The position numbers and the translations under genes are program-made. Below, one piece after another: positions 1 through 7,863 of a stretch of 64,000 nt of DNA. The first letter of the stretch is position 1; each line of letters starts with the position of its first letter. Source of the DNA: Mycobacterium deserti (GTDB lineage Bacteria > Actinomycetota > Actinomycetes > Mycobacteriales > Mycobacteriaceae); the NCBI RefSeq assembly GCF_025345615.1, contig NZ_JAODWD010000001.1:124001-188000 (forward strand), written 5' to 3'. The notes beneath the pieces are model-generated. The model did not search any database. It was not told the DNA's origin and saw nothing but the letters and a program-made list of their open reading frames with translations.

Positions 1-1016
1 ATCGTCACCAGATGGATCAGGAAGATCTCGTAGGAGATCTCGCCAAGGAACACCATCGGCCGGCTCGCCAGGAACCTGGAGTACATCCCGCGATCCCCCA
101 GCGCGAGCGGCGCGACCACCAGGGTGGCGATCACCGCGTAGAAGAGCGCCTTCGTCAACGCCTCCCACATCTCGTTGGGTGAGGTGGTGGGCGCGCCTGC
201 GATCGGCGTCGAGACGATGAAGTACGACACCACTGCCAACGGAACACACACCAGCGCGTAGGCCCGCGCCCGCATCGGCTGCAGCACGGCCAGCAGCATG
301 CCGCCGACGAACCATGCCAGATAGGTCGGCAGCCACAGCCGCGCCGCATCGGGCAGGAAATCGGTGGTGTGCACCAACACCAACCACGCGGGCGTGACCA
401 GCGCCAGCAGGCCGAGGCCGGTCAACAACAGCCCCGGCCGCCACTGCCGACGGCACAGCAGCACCAGCAGCAGGTAGGCCAGCAGTGGCAGCGCTACGTA
501 GTACGCCGCTTCGACCGCCAGGCTCCACATCTGCGTGAGGCCTTGGTGCAGAAACGAATACAGGTAGTTGTCGGTATAGATCTGGGTGAGGGTCAGGTTG
601 CGGAACAACCCTTCCCAGGTGTGGCCGGGGTTCGGTCCCGCAGTGCGAAAGTGGTACAGCAGGTACGCCGCGACGACGGTCACCGCGTAGGCGGGCATGA
701 TGCGCCGCAGGCGATGCCAGGCGTAACGACGCACCGACGGCGGCGGTCGACTCGTCGCGGCGGCTCTGACCCACGGGCCGAAGAGCAGAAATCCCGAGAG
801 CACGAAGAAGATCGGGACACCGATCTCCGCGCGCGAATACACCAGCCCGACATAGCCGTGGGTGTATTTGCCGGTGGTGTAAGCGGCGTGCGTGAGCATC
901 ACCAGAAGCGCTGCGACAGCGCGAATTCCGGTGAGTGACGCGACGCGCTCGGCCTTGCTGACCGACTCGAGCCCGCCCTGCGCGTCCAGATCCTTCACGC
1001 CTTTCGGCGTGGTCAT
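1..1016 (-). CDS. Acyltransferase 3 family membrane protein, 3' end cut by window
   Basis: Reading the minus strand from the ATG at 1016 gives an open frame to the window edge (about 338 codons). After a short cytoplasmic lead comes the family opening segment 'GIRAVAALLVMLTHAA' with the conserved His. Then follow 'GVPIFFVLSGFLLFGPW', an arginine-rich loop 'RRYAWHRLRRIMPAYAV', 'QMWSLAVEAAYY' and many hydrophobic helices, the layout of AT3 (OafA/NodX-like) integral membrane O-acyltransferases that acylate envelope sugars or lipids. The ATG shares an ATGA overlap with the deaD stop, so it is probably translated as part of the deaD transcript. The acceptor cannot be told from sequence. The C-terminus lies beyond base 1. 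Confidence 0.9.
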   Translation of the reverse strand, partial: MTTPKGVKDLDAQGGLESVSKAERVASLTGIRAVAALLVMLTHAAYTTGKYTHGYVGLVYSRAEIGVPIFFVLSGFLLFGPWVRAAATSRPPPSVRRYAWHRLRRIMPAYAVTVVAAYLLYHFRTAGPNPGHTWEGLFRNLTLTQIYTDNYLYSFLHQGLTQMWSLAVEAAYYVALPLLAYLLLVLLCRRQWRPGLLLTGLGLLALVTPAWLVLVHTTDFLPDAARLWLPTYLAWFVGGMLLAVLQPMRARAYALVCVPLAVVSYFIVSTPIAGAPTTSPNEMWEALTKALFYAVIATLVVAPLALGDRGMYSRFLASRPMVFLGEISYEIFLIHLVT

Positions 1017-2704
1017 TCGTGCTTCCGCTTTGGCTTACCTTGTGACCGCTTCGGCCCGTGATCCGGCTGGAGATTGATCAGGTTGCCCTGGATCCGGGTC
1101 TTCTCGAGGGCTTTCAATGTCTGCTTGGACAGCGTCGCGGGCAGTTCGACCAGCGAGTGGTCGGGCCGGATAGTGATGTGGCCGAAGTCGCTGCGGTGCA
1201 ACCCGCCCTCGTTGGCGATGGCGCCGACGATCGCGCCGGGCATCACCTTGTGCCGCTTGCCGACCGCGATGCGGTAGGTGGCGAAATCGCCCCGCCGTTC
1301 GCGCGGCTTGCGCGGGCCGTCATCGCGCGTCGGGCGGTCGGGTCGTTCGCGGCGCTTCTCCGGCGGCGGCTCGGTCATGAGGAACTCTTCGCCGTCGCGG
1401 CTCTGCAGTGCCAGCGCGGCGGCGATGTCGGCCATCGGCACGTCGTTATCGCGCTCGTAACCCTCGATCAGCTTGCGGAACACGTCGATTCCCGGCGCGC
1501 CGAGTGCCTCGGTGATGGAGTCGAGGAACTTCGCGACGCGTTTTTCGTTGACGTCGTCCACCGAGGGCAATTGAGATTCGACGAGCTTCTGTCTGGTCAC
1601 CCGCTCGATCGAATTAAGCAGGTGACGCTCGCGCGGCGTCACGAAAAGCAGCGCGGTACCCGATCGGCCCGCCCGCCCCGTGCGCCCGATGCGATGCACG
1701 TAGGACTCCGGGTCGTGCGGAATGTCGTAGTTCAGGACGTGCGAAATGCGCTCGACGTCAAGGCCGCGCGCTGCGACATCGGTCGCGACCAGGATGTCGA
1801 GGCTGCCGTCCTTGAGCGAGTTGATCGTGCGCTCGCGGACCGCCTGCGGGATGTCGCCGTTGATGGCCGCCGCGGAAAACCCTCGCGCACGCAGCTTTTC
1901 GGCCACTTCTTCGGTGGCCTGCTTGGTGCGGACGAACACGATCATCGCGTCGCCCTGCTCGACCTCGAGCAGCCGGGTCAGCGCGTCCATCTTCCGCTGG
2001 TGCGAAACCTGGATGTAGCGCTGCGTGATGTTCTCGGCCGTTTGCGTCTTGGATTTGACGGTCACTTCGACCGGGTCGTGCAGGTATTTCTTGGTGATCT
2101 TCCGGATGGCCGGCGGCATGGTCGCCGAGAACAACGCGACCTGCTTGTATTCGGGGGTGTCGGAGAGGATGCGCTCGACGTCCTCGGCGAAGCCCATCTG
2201 CAGCATCTCGTCGGCTTCGTCGAGCACGATGTAGTCCAGGTGCGAGACGTCCAGGGTGCCCTTCTCCAGGTGGTCGATCACCCGTCCGGGGGTACCGACC
2301 ACCACGTGCGCCCCGCGCTTGAGCCCCGCGAGCTGCGGCCCATAGGGGGACCCGCCATAGATGGGCAGGACGTTGACGCGCAAGTGGGCGCCGTAGCGGC
2401 TGAACGCCTCGGCAACCTGCAGCGCGAGTTCGCGCGTTGGAGCCAGCACCAGCGCCTGGGTGGTGCGGCTGGTGGTGTCGATCTTCGACAGAATCGGAAT
2501 GGCGAAGGCTGCGGTCTTGCCGGTGCCGGTCTGCGCCAGCCCGACGACATCGGAGCCGGCGAGCATCGCCGGGATCGTCGCGGCCTGGATGGCCGACGGC
2601 GATTCGTAGCCGACCTCGTTGACGGCCTGCAGCACCGACGGGTGGATCTGCAGGTCAGCAAAGGTCAGCTCGGCGGTTGTCGAGTCGGACTCGGAGGTTG
2701 TCAT
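1013..2704 (-). CDS. deaD: DEAD-box ATP-dependent RNA helicase
   Basis: 563 residues. The helicase motifs appear in order: Q-motif region, motif I 'AQTGTGKT', Ia 'PTRELALQ', Ib 'TPGR', II 'DEAD', III 'SAT', then domain 2 with 'VATDVAARGLD' (V) and 'HRIGRTGRAG' (VI). A charged linker (around residues 440-480) leads to a C-terminal DbpA-type RNA-binding domain, roughly residues 480-550. That architecture is DeaD/CsdA, which unwinds structured RNA in ribosome assembly and mRNA decay, mostly in the cold. The start ATG at 2704 faces the divergent lipoprotein gene across 87 bp. Its stop overlaps the start of the acyltransferase gene, an unexplained but tight pairing. Confidence 0.97.
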   Translation of the reverse strand: MTTSESDSTTAELTFADLQIHPSVLQAVNEVGYESPSAIQAATIPAMLAGSDVVGLAQTGTGKTAAFAIPILSKIDTTSRTTQALVLAPTRELALQVAEAFSRYGAHLRVNVLPIYGGSPYGPQLAGLKRGAHVVVGTPGRVIDHLEKGTLDVSHLDYIVLDEADEMLQMGFAEDVERILSDTPEYKQVALFSATMPPAIRKITKKYLHDPVEVTVKSKTQTAENITQRYIQVSHQRKMDALTRLLEVEQGDAMIVFVRTKQATEEVAEKLRARGFSAAAINGDIPQAVRERTINSLKDGSLDILVATDVAARGLDVERISHVLNYDIPHDPESYVHRIGRTGRAGRSGTALLFVTPRERHLLNSIERVTRQKLVESQLPSVDDVNEKRVAKFLDSITEALGAPGIDVFRKLIEGYERDNDVPMADIAAALALQSRDGEEFLMTEPPPEKRRERPDRPTRDDGPRKPRERRGDFATYRIAVGKRHKVMPGAIVGAIANEGGLHRSDFGHITIRPDHSLVELPATLSKQTLKALEKTRIQGNLINLQPDHGPKRSQGKPKRKHE

Positions 2705-2791
2705 CGCTGGTTGAGTCTAGTGCGTGTCATCGGCCGACCCGCCGTACGGCTTGACCGGCCACCGGTCGCACTTTCGGTACGGTGCGCAGTT

Positions 2792-3358
2792 GTGAAGCGG
2801 GCGGTGGTGATTGGCAGCTGTGTCGGCAGCATCGCGATCTTGGCCGCCGGCTGCGGATCGAGCGATTCGACCGTCTCGAAGACACCCGGGCCGCCCGTTG
2901 CCACCTCAGTCCCGGCCGCCGCCTCGCCGTCTCCGGTGATTCCGTCGGGCCCGGCGGCCACCGCCAGCGCCGAGGCCGATCCATGCGAGGTCGATCTGGC
3001 CGCGCCTGCGATCGCCGAGGCCGTCGCCGGGTTGCCCCGCGACCCGCGTAGCAACCAGGGATGGAACCCCGAACCGCTGGCGGGCAATTACAACGAGTGC
3101 GCTCAACTGTCGGTGGTGATCGTCAAGGCCAACACCAACGCGCAGAATCCGAACACCCGCGCAGTGATGTTCCACCTCGGCAAATTCATTCCCAGCGGCG
3201 TGCCCGACACCTTCGGCTTCAACGGCATCGACGACTCCTCGAGCACCGGAGACACCGTCGCGTTGCGCTACTCCAACGGAGTGCCAGGGCTCGACAGCGT
3301 CGTGAAGTTCCGCTGGAACGGCAACGGTGTCGAACTGATCGGCAACACACCCAACTGA
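2792..3358 (+). CDS. lprE: LprE-like lipoprotein, DUF3558 type
   Basis: 188 residues from GTG. The N-terminus carries Lys-Arg, a hydrophobic stretch and the lipobox 'LAAGC', so it is predicted to be exported, lipidated at that Cys and anchored outside the membrane. A Pro/Ala/Ser-rich linker is followed by a compact domain with two cysteines ('DPCEVDL' and 'NYNECAQ') typical of mycobacterial DUF3558 lipoproteins. It sits divergent to deaD, as lprE does in M. tuberculosis. A TACGGT hexamer at 2778-2783 lies 8 nt before the GTG, so the mRNA may be nearly leaderless. A longer open frame continues upstream antisense to deaD but is not credible as coding. Biochemical role unknown. Confidence 0.82.
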   Translation: MKRAVVIGSCVGSIAILAAGCGSSDSTVSKTPGPPVATSVPAAASPSPVIPSGPAATASAEADPCEVDLAAPAIAEAVAGLPRDPRSNQGWNPEPLAGNYNECAQLSVVIVKANTNAQNPNTRAVMFHLGKFIPSGVPDTFGFNGIDDSSSTGDTVALRYSNGVPGLDSVVKFRWNGNGVELIGNTPN

Positions 3359-3405
3359 CCCGTTTCCGGCGCACGAAGAGGCAAAGCAACTAGTACGGCT
3401 TCGTT

Positions 3406-3426
3406 TACCCCGGCCCTCCCCGGGTA
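3406..3426 (+). terminator. Weak hairpin after lipoprotein gene
   Basis: An imperfect inverted repeat (arms TACCC and GGGTA with an inner GG/CC pair and one C-C mismatch) lies 48 nt after the lipoprotein stop. It has no U-tract, as is usual in mycobacteria. It ends on the A of an in-frame ATG, which argues against that ATG as the start of the next gene. Confidence 0.3.
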
Positions 3427-3476
3427 TGTCGCTCGCGTCAATAAAAGTCGTGACCGGTTACTGGAGGAGGGCAATC

Positions 3477-4325
3477 GTGGAAGACGCCTTGCGGGACATG
3501 TGGCGAACAGTCGCCGTATTGGCCCCGAAAGTGCTTGTGTTCGTTCTGATCTTGATCATCGGCTGGATCTTGGCCAAACTCATCGCCAAGGCCATCGACA
3601 AGGTGCTCGAGCGGGTCGGTTTCGACCGGGCGGTCGAGCGCGGCGGCATCCGCAAGGCGCTGCAGAACAGTCGGTATGACGCCTCGGACATCGTCAGCAA
3701 GATCGTGTACTACGCATTGCTGTTGTTCGTCCTGCAACTGGCGTTCGGCGTGTTCGGGCCCAATCCGGTCAGCACGTTGCTCTCGGGTGTCATCGCGTTC
3801 TTGCCGAAGCTCTTCGTGGCGATCATCATCGTCGTGGTCGCGGCGGCCATCGCGGCCGCGGTGCGCGACATCGTCTCCAACGCGCTCAGCGGTCTGTCGT
3901 ACGGACGGGTGCTGGCCAACATCGCGAGCATCGCCATTCTCGGTCTCGGTGTCATTGCCGCGCTCAACCAGGTGGGTATCGCGTTGACGGTCACGCTGCC
4001 GGTGCTGATCGCGATTCTCGGCACGGTCGGCGGCATCCTCATCGTCGGGGTCGGCGGCGGCTTGATCAAGCCGATGCAGCAGCGCTGGGAGGACTACCTG
4101 TCCCGCGCTGAGCGCGAAGGCCGCAACATGCGCGAGCAGATGTCGGCCAACACCGGCGACGTGCCGACCGCGTACCAGCCCACCGCCGATGGACCGCCCG
4201 CCGGACAGGTGCCCACCGCTGGATACGGGCCGGGCTCCGGACCCTACCCGCCGGTGCAGCAGACCCCGTCCGCGACGGCGCCCTATCCGCCGCAGTCGCC
4301 TCCGCAGGGTGGCCCGCTGACCTGA
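3477..4325 (+). CDS. MscS-like conserved TM-helix membrane protein
   Basis: 282 residues from the GTG at 3477, chosen because GGAGGAGG (3463-3470) sits 6 nt upstream. The in-frame ATG at 3426 has no such site. Helices are visible at about residues 15-38, 75-97, 105-135 and 150-205. The second half is rich in Gly/Ala/Val and ends in 'GTVGGILIVGVGGGLI', resembling the pore region of small mechanosensitive-channel-like ('conserved TM helix') proteins. A short charged segment follows, then a Pro/Gly/Tyr-rich cytoplasmic tail of some 60 residues. It lacks the beta domain of true MscS, so channel activity is inference. A palindromic repeat follows it directly. Confidence 0.8.
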   Translation: MEDALRDMWRTVAVLAPKVLVFVLILIIGWILAKLIAKAIDKVLERVGFDRAVERGGIRKALQNSRYDASDIVSKIVYYALLLFVLQLAFGVFGPNPVSTLLSGVIAFLPKLFVAIIIVVVAAAIAAAVRDIVSNALSGLSYGRVLANIASIAILGLGVIAALNQVGIALTVTLPVLIAILGTVGGILIVGVGGGLIKPMQQRWEDYLSRAEREGRNMREQMSANTGDVPTAYQPTADGPPAGQVPTAGYGPGSGPYPPVQQTPSATAPYPPQSPPQGGPLT

Positions 4326-4330
4326 GTCCG

Positions 4331-4401
4331 CGTGTCGCGAAATGGAATTCCCGGCTGTCAAGGAAGCGTTTTGACCGCCGGGAATTCCATTTCGGCGCGC
4401 G
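4331..4401. repeat. Palindromic repeat element, copy 1
   Basis: Perfect 18-bp arms at 4338-4355 and 4377-4394 (core GAAATGGAATTCCCGG) enclose a 21-nt loop. The loop holds its own 5-bp stem, GTCAA (4357-4361) with TTGAC (4371-4375). GC-rich flanks extend the pairing imperfectly. A second copy lies at 40094-40162. It fills most of the gap between two same-strand genes and could act as a terminator or an mRNA hairpin, but its dispersed occurrence and conserved arms look more like a mobile or repetitive palindromic unit. Confidence 0.85.
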
Positions 4402-4422
4402 TGGGGTGTCGGCGACGTCACA

Positions 4423-4428
4423 TACAGT
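4423..4428 (+). promoter_or_regulatory. -10 hexamer TACAGT, leaderless start
   Basis: TACAGT ends 6 nt before the GTG at 4435 and no purine-rich ribosome site is present, so transcription is expected to begin at the start codon of the nuclease-helicase gene. Confidence 0.6.
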
Positions 4429-4434
4429 GGCATC

Positions 4435-7400
4435 GTGTTCGTCGCCTCCGTTGGAGCGCAGGCCCGAGTCGTCTACAGCGCCTCCGACCTCGCAGCCGCC
4501 GCCCGCTGCGAGTACGCGCTGCTGCGCTCATTCGACGCGAAGCTGGGCCGCGGCCCTAGGGTCACGGTCGAAGACGAACTGCTCGCGAGGACGGCCGACC
4601 TCGGCCATGCGCACGAGCAGCGTCACCTCGACGAGCTACGCGAGCGCGCCGACGTCGCGATCATCGGCAGACCGCCGTACACGGTTGACGGGCTGACCGC
4701 CGCGGCGGAGCAGACCCGCAGGGCCGTCGAGCGCCGCGTGTCGGTCATCTACCAGGCCGCGATGTTCGACGGCCGGTTCGCCGGGTTCGCCGACTTCCTC
4801 GTGCTGGAGGGCGACCGGTACCGCTTGCGGGACACGAAACTCGCCCGTTCGGTGAAGGTCGAGGCGCTGCTGCAACTCGCCGCATACGCCGAGACACTCG
4901 CGGAGGCGGGCGTGCCGGTGGCCGACGAAGTCGAGCTGGTGCTCGGCGACGGAGCAACCGCCGCGTACCGCGTCGACGAACTGCTACCCGTATACCGGCC
5001 GCGACGCGACGCGCTGCAGCAGCTGCTCGACAACCACTTCGCGGCCGACGCCCCGGTCGACTGGGCCGACGAGGACGTGCGCGCGTGTTTCCGGTGTCCC
5101 GAATGCGAGATACAGGTCCGCGCCCACGACGACTTGCTGCTGGTGGCGGGCATGCGGGTCAGCCAGCGTGCCCGCCTGATCAATGCGGGGATCACCACCG
5201 TCGCCGAGCTGGCCCGGCACTCGGGACCGGTGCCTGAGTTGGCGGCGCGGACGGTGACGACGCTGACGTCGCAGGCCCGGCTGCAGGTCACACCGAGTAC
5301 CGACGGCAAGCCGCCTTACGAGGTGGTCGACGCGCAGCCGTTGATGGTGCTGCCCGACGCGAACAAGGGTGATCTGTTCTTCGACTTCGAGGGCGATCCC
5401 TTGTGGACCGTCGACGGCCGCGAATGGGGACTCGAATACCTGTGGGGCGTGCTGACCGTCGACGGGGATTTCCACCCCTTCTGGGCGCACGACCGCACCA
5501 GCGAGCGCCAAGCCCTGGTCGACTTCCTGGCGATGGTGCGCAAGCGCCTGCGGCGGTACCCCGGCATGCACATCTACCACTACGCCGCCTACGAGAAGAG
5601 CACGCTCCTGCGGCTGGCCGGACGTTACGGAGTCGGCGAGAACGATATCGACGACCTGCTGCGCAACGGCGTGCTCGTTGACCTGTATCCGTTGCTGCGC
5701 AAGAGCATTCGTGTCGGCGCCGAAAGCTACAGCATCAAGTCGCTCGAACCGCTGTACATGGGCAACGAGTTGCGCAGCGGCGAGGTGACGACCGCCGCAG
5801 ACTCCATCACGCAGTACGCACGCTACTGCAGCCTCCGCGACGAGGGGCGGACCGACGAGGCAGCGGCCGTGCTGAAGGAGATCGAGGAGTACAACGTCTA
5901 CGACTGCCGCTCGACCCGTCGGCTGCGCGACTGGCTGATGGCCCGCGCCATCGAATCCGGTGTGCCGCCGCGCGGCCCGCTGCGGGTCCGCGACGACGAG
6001 GTCATCGAGCTCGGCGACGACCTCGAACGGGCGCTGCTGAAATTCGCCGGTGACGGCGTGGAACCGCGCACCGCCGAACAGACCGCCGTCGCGATGGTCG
6101 CTGCGGCGCGCGGCTTTCACCGGCGCGAGGACAAGCCGTTCTGGTGGAGCCATTTCGACCGCGTGAACAATCCGGTCGACGAGTGGGCCGACAGCAGCGA
6201 CGTGTTCATCGCCGAGAAGGCCGTGATCGTCAACGACTGGCACCAACCGCCGAAAGCCCGTAAGCCGCAGCGGCATGTGCGCCTGTTCGGCGAACTCGCC
6301 AACGGCGAACTGTGCAAGGACATGTTCGCGCTGTACGACCCGCCCGCGCCGGCAGGTCTGGCCGACGACCCCGACCGCCGCGGCTTCGGCACCGTCACCG
6401 TGACCGACTGCAACGACCCGGAGGTGCCCACCGAAGTCGTCATCGTAGAAAAGCAACCCAAGGACGGCGACGTGTTCGAGCAGACGCCGTTCGCGCTGAC
6501 ACCGGGCGCACCGATCAACACCAAACCTCTGCAGGAGTCGATCGCGGCGACCGCGGCCAACGTCGCCGCCGGCCTGCCGTCCTTGCCGCGCGACGCCGTG
6601 ACCGACATTCTCCTGCGCCGCCCGCCGCGGACGGTCAGCGGCGGGCCCCTCCCCCGCAGCGGCGTGATCGCTGACGACATCGCTGCGACGCTGCTCGATC
6701 TGGACTCGTCGTACCTCGCGGTGCACGGACCGCCGGGCACCGGTAAGACGTTCACTTCCGCGAGAGTCATTGCGCGACTTGTGAAAGAGCAAGCATGGCG
6801 CATCGGCGTGGTGGCGCAGTCGCACGCGGTGGTGGAGAACCTGTTCTGCGATGTGCTCAAGGCAGGAGTCGACGGCACCCACGTGGCCAAGAAGCTGAAC
6901 ACCGTCAACCACGGTTGGACCGAGCTGACCAATCCCGAATTCGCCGGCTACCTCGCCGACCACGCCTCCGACGGAGTCGGCTGCGTCGTCGGCGGCACCG
7001 GATGGGACTTCGCCAACGCCAACAAGATTCCGCGGCTCACCCTCGATCTGCTCGTCGTCGAGGAGGCGGGCCAGTACAGCCTGGCCAACACCATCGCGGT
7101 GGCGCCGTCGGCCCGCAACGTGATGCTGCTCGGCGATCCGCAGCAGCTGCCGCAGGTCAGCCAGGGCACCCACCCTGAGCCCGTGGATTGTTCGGCGCTG
7201 GGCTGGATCGTGGACGGAAGGCACACGCTGCCGAGCGAATTCGGCTATTTCCTCGACCGGTCGTACCGCATGCATCCCGCGGTGTGCGCCGCGGTCTCCC
7301 GCTTGTCGTATGACGACCGGCTGCAGTCGGAGCTCGAGGTCACGACCGCGCGATGCCTCGCCGGGTACGAACCGGGCGTGCGGACGATGACCGTCGACCA

Positions 7401-7863
7401 CGACGGCAACTCGACCGACAGCCCCGAGGAAGCCGATGCGATCGTCGCCGAGATCACCGGCCTGCTCGGCACACCGTGGACCGACGATGGGGTCACGGCT
7501 CCGCTGGCTCAGCAGGATGTCCTGGTGGTGACGCCGTACAACGCGCAGGTGGTGACGCTGCGACGACGACTGGATGCCGCCGGGTACGGCGGCGTCGAGG
7601 TGGGCACCGTCGACAAGTTCCAGGGCCGACAGGCGCCGGTGGTGTTCGTGTCGATGACCGCGTCGTCGGCCGACGACGTGCCGCGCGGAATCTCGTTTCT
7701 ACTCAACAGAAATCGCCTCAACGTGGCAGTAAGTCGTGCCAAGTACCTCAGCGTGATCGTGCGATCGCCACTGCTGACCGAGTACCTGCCGGGCACGCCG
7801 GACCGCCTCATCGAGTTGGGCGCGTTCCTGTGCCTGTCCTCGTGTGATACACCCACGAAATGA
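4435..7863 (+). CDS. TM0106-family RecB-like nuclease fused to SF1 helicase
   Basis: 1142 residues in three parts. Residues 1-240 resemble a PD-(D/E)XK nuclease: 'GFADFLVLEGDRYRLRDTK' supplies D...D-x-K and 'QLAAYA' the Q-x3-Y motif. A C-x2-C-x2-C cluster ('ACFRCPEC') follows. Residues 300-510 look like an RNase H-type exonuclease domain ('LFFDFEGDP', 'YNVYDCRSTRRL'). Residues 730-1120 are a superfamily 1 (Dna2/Upf1-like) helicase with Walker A 'GPPGTGKT', 'VVEEAGQ', 'LLGDPQQLPQ', 'SYRMHP', 'VDKFQG' and 'LNVAVSRAK'. A counterpart exists in M. tuberculosis between kgd and deaD. It is predicted to process DNA or RNA ends; the substrate is unproven. Its stop overlaps the next start (ATGA). Confidence 0.9.
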   Translation: MFVASVGAQARVVYSASDLAAAARCEYALLRSFDAKLGRGPRVTVEDELLARTADLGHAHEQRHLDELRERADVAIIGRPPYTVDGLTAAAEQTRRAVERRVSVIYQAAMFDGRFAGFADFLVLEGDRYRLRDTKLARSVKVEALLQLAAYAETLAEAGVPVADEVELVLGDGATAAYRVDELLPVYRPRRDALQQLLDNHFAADAPVDWADEDVRACFRCPECEIQVRAHDDLLLVAGMRVSQRARLINAGITTVAELARHSGPVPELAARTVTTLTSQARLQVTPSTDGKPPYEVVDAQPLMVLPDANKGDLFFDFEGDPLWTVDGREWGLEYLWGVLTVDGDFHPFWAHDRTSERQALVDFLAMVRKRLRRYPGMHIYHYAAYEKSTLLRLAGRYGVGENDIDDLLRNGVLVDLYPLLRKSIRVGAESYSIKSLEPLYMGNELRSGEVTTAADSITQYARYCSLRDEGRTDEAAAVLKEIEEYNVYDCRSTRRLRDWLMARAIESGVPPRGPLRVRDDEVIELGDDLERALLKFAGDGVEPRTAEQTAVAMVAAARGFHRREDKPFWWSHFDRVNNPVDEWADSSDVFIAEKAVIVNDWHQPPKARKPQRHVRLFGELANGELCKDMFALYDPPAPAGLADDPDRRGFGTVTVTDCNDPEVPTEVVIVEKQPKDGDVFEQTPFALTPGAPINTKPLQESIAATAANVAAGLPSLPRDAVTDILLRRPPRTVSGGPLPRSGVIADDIAATLLDLDSSYLAVHGPPGTGKTFTSARVIARLVKEQAWRIGVVAQSHAVVENLFCDVLKAGVDGTHVAKKLNTVNHGWTELTNPEFAGYLADHASDGVGCVVGGTGWDFANANKIPRLTLDLLVVEEAGQYSLANTIAVAPSARNVMLLGDPQQLPQVSQGTHPEPVDCSALGWIVDGRHTLPSEFGYFLDRSYRMHPAVCAAVSRLSYDDRLQSELEVTTARCLAGYEPGVRTMTVDHDGNSTDSPEEADAIVAEITGLLGTPWTDDGVTAPLAQQDVLVVTPYNAQVVTLRRRLDAAGYGGVEVGTVDKFQGRQAPVVFVSMTASSADDVPRGISFLLNRNRLNVAVSRAKYLSVIVRSPLLTEYLPGTPDRLIELGAFLCLSSCDTPTK

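Noticed and set aside
1058..2791. Long plus-strand open frame opposite deaD that runs into the lipoprotein gene
   Set aside because: It is the antisense of a clear helicase gene, rich in Arg/Gly/Val with no recognisable motif. Only the last 188 codons, from the GTG at 2792, have a signal peptide and lipobox.
3438..4433. Minus-strand frame sharing the peptide 'RRNGIPG..GNSIS' with a frame at 39317-40276
   Set aside because: The shared peptide comes from translating the two palindromic repeats; the rest of each frame is antisense to a real gene.
4984..7401. 805-codon minus-strand open frame opposite the nuclease-helicase
   Set aside because: Antisense shadow; every helicase motif lies on the plus strand.
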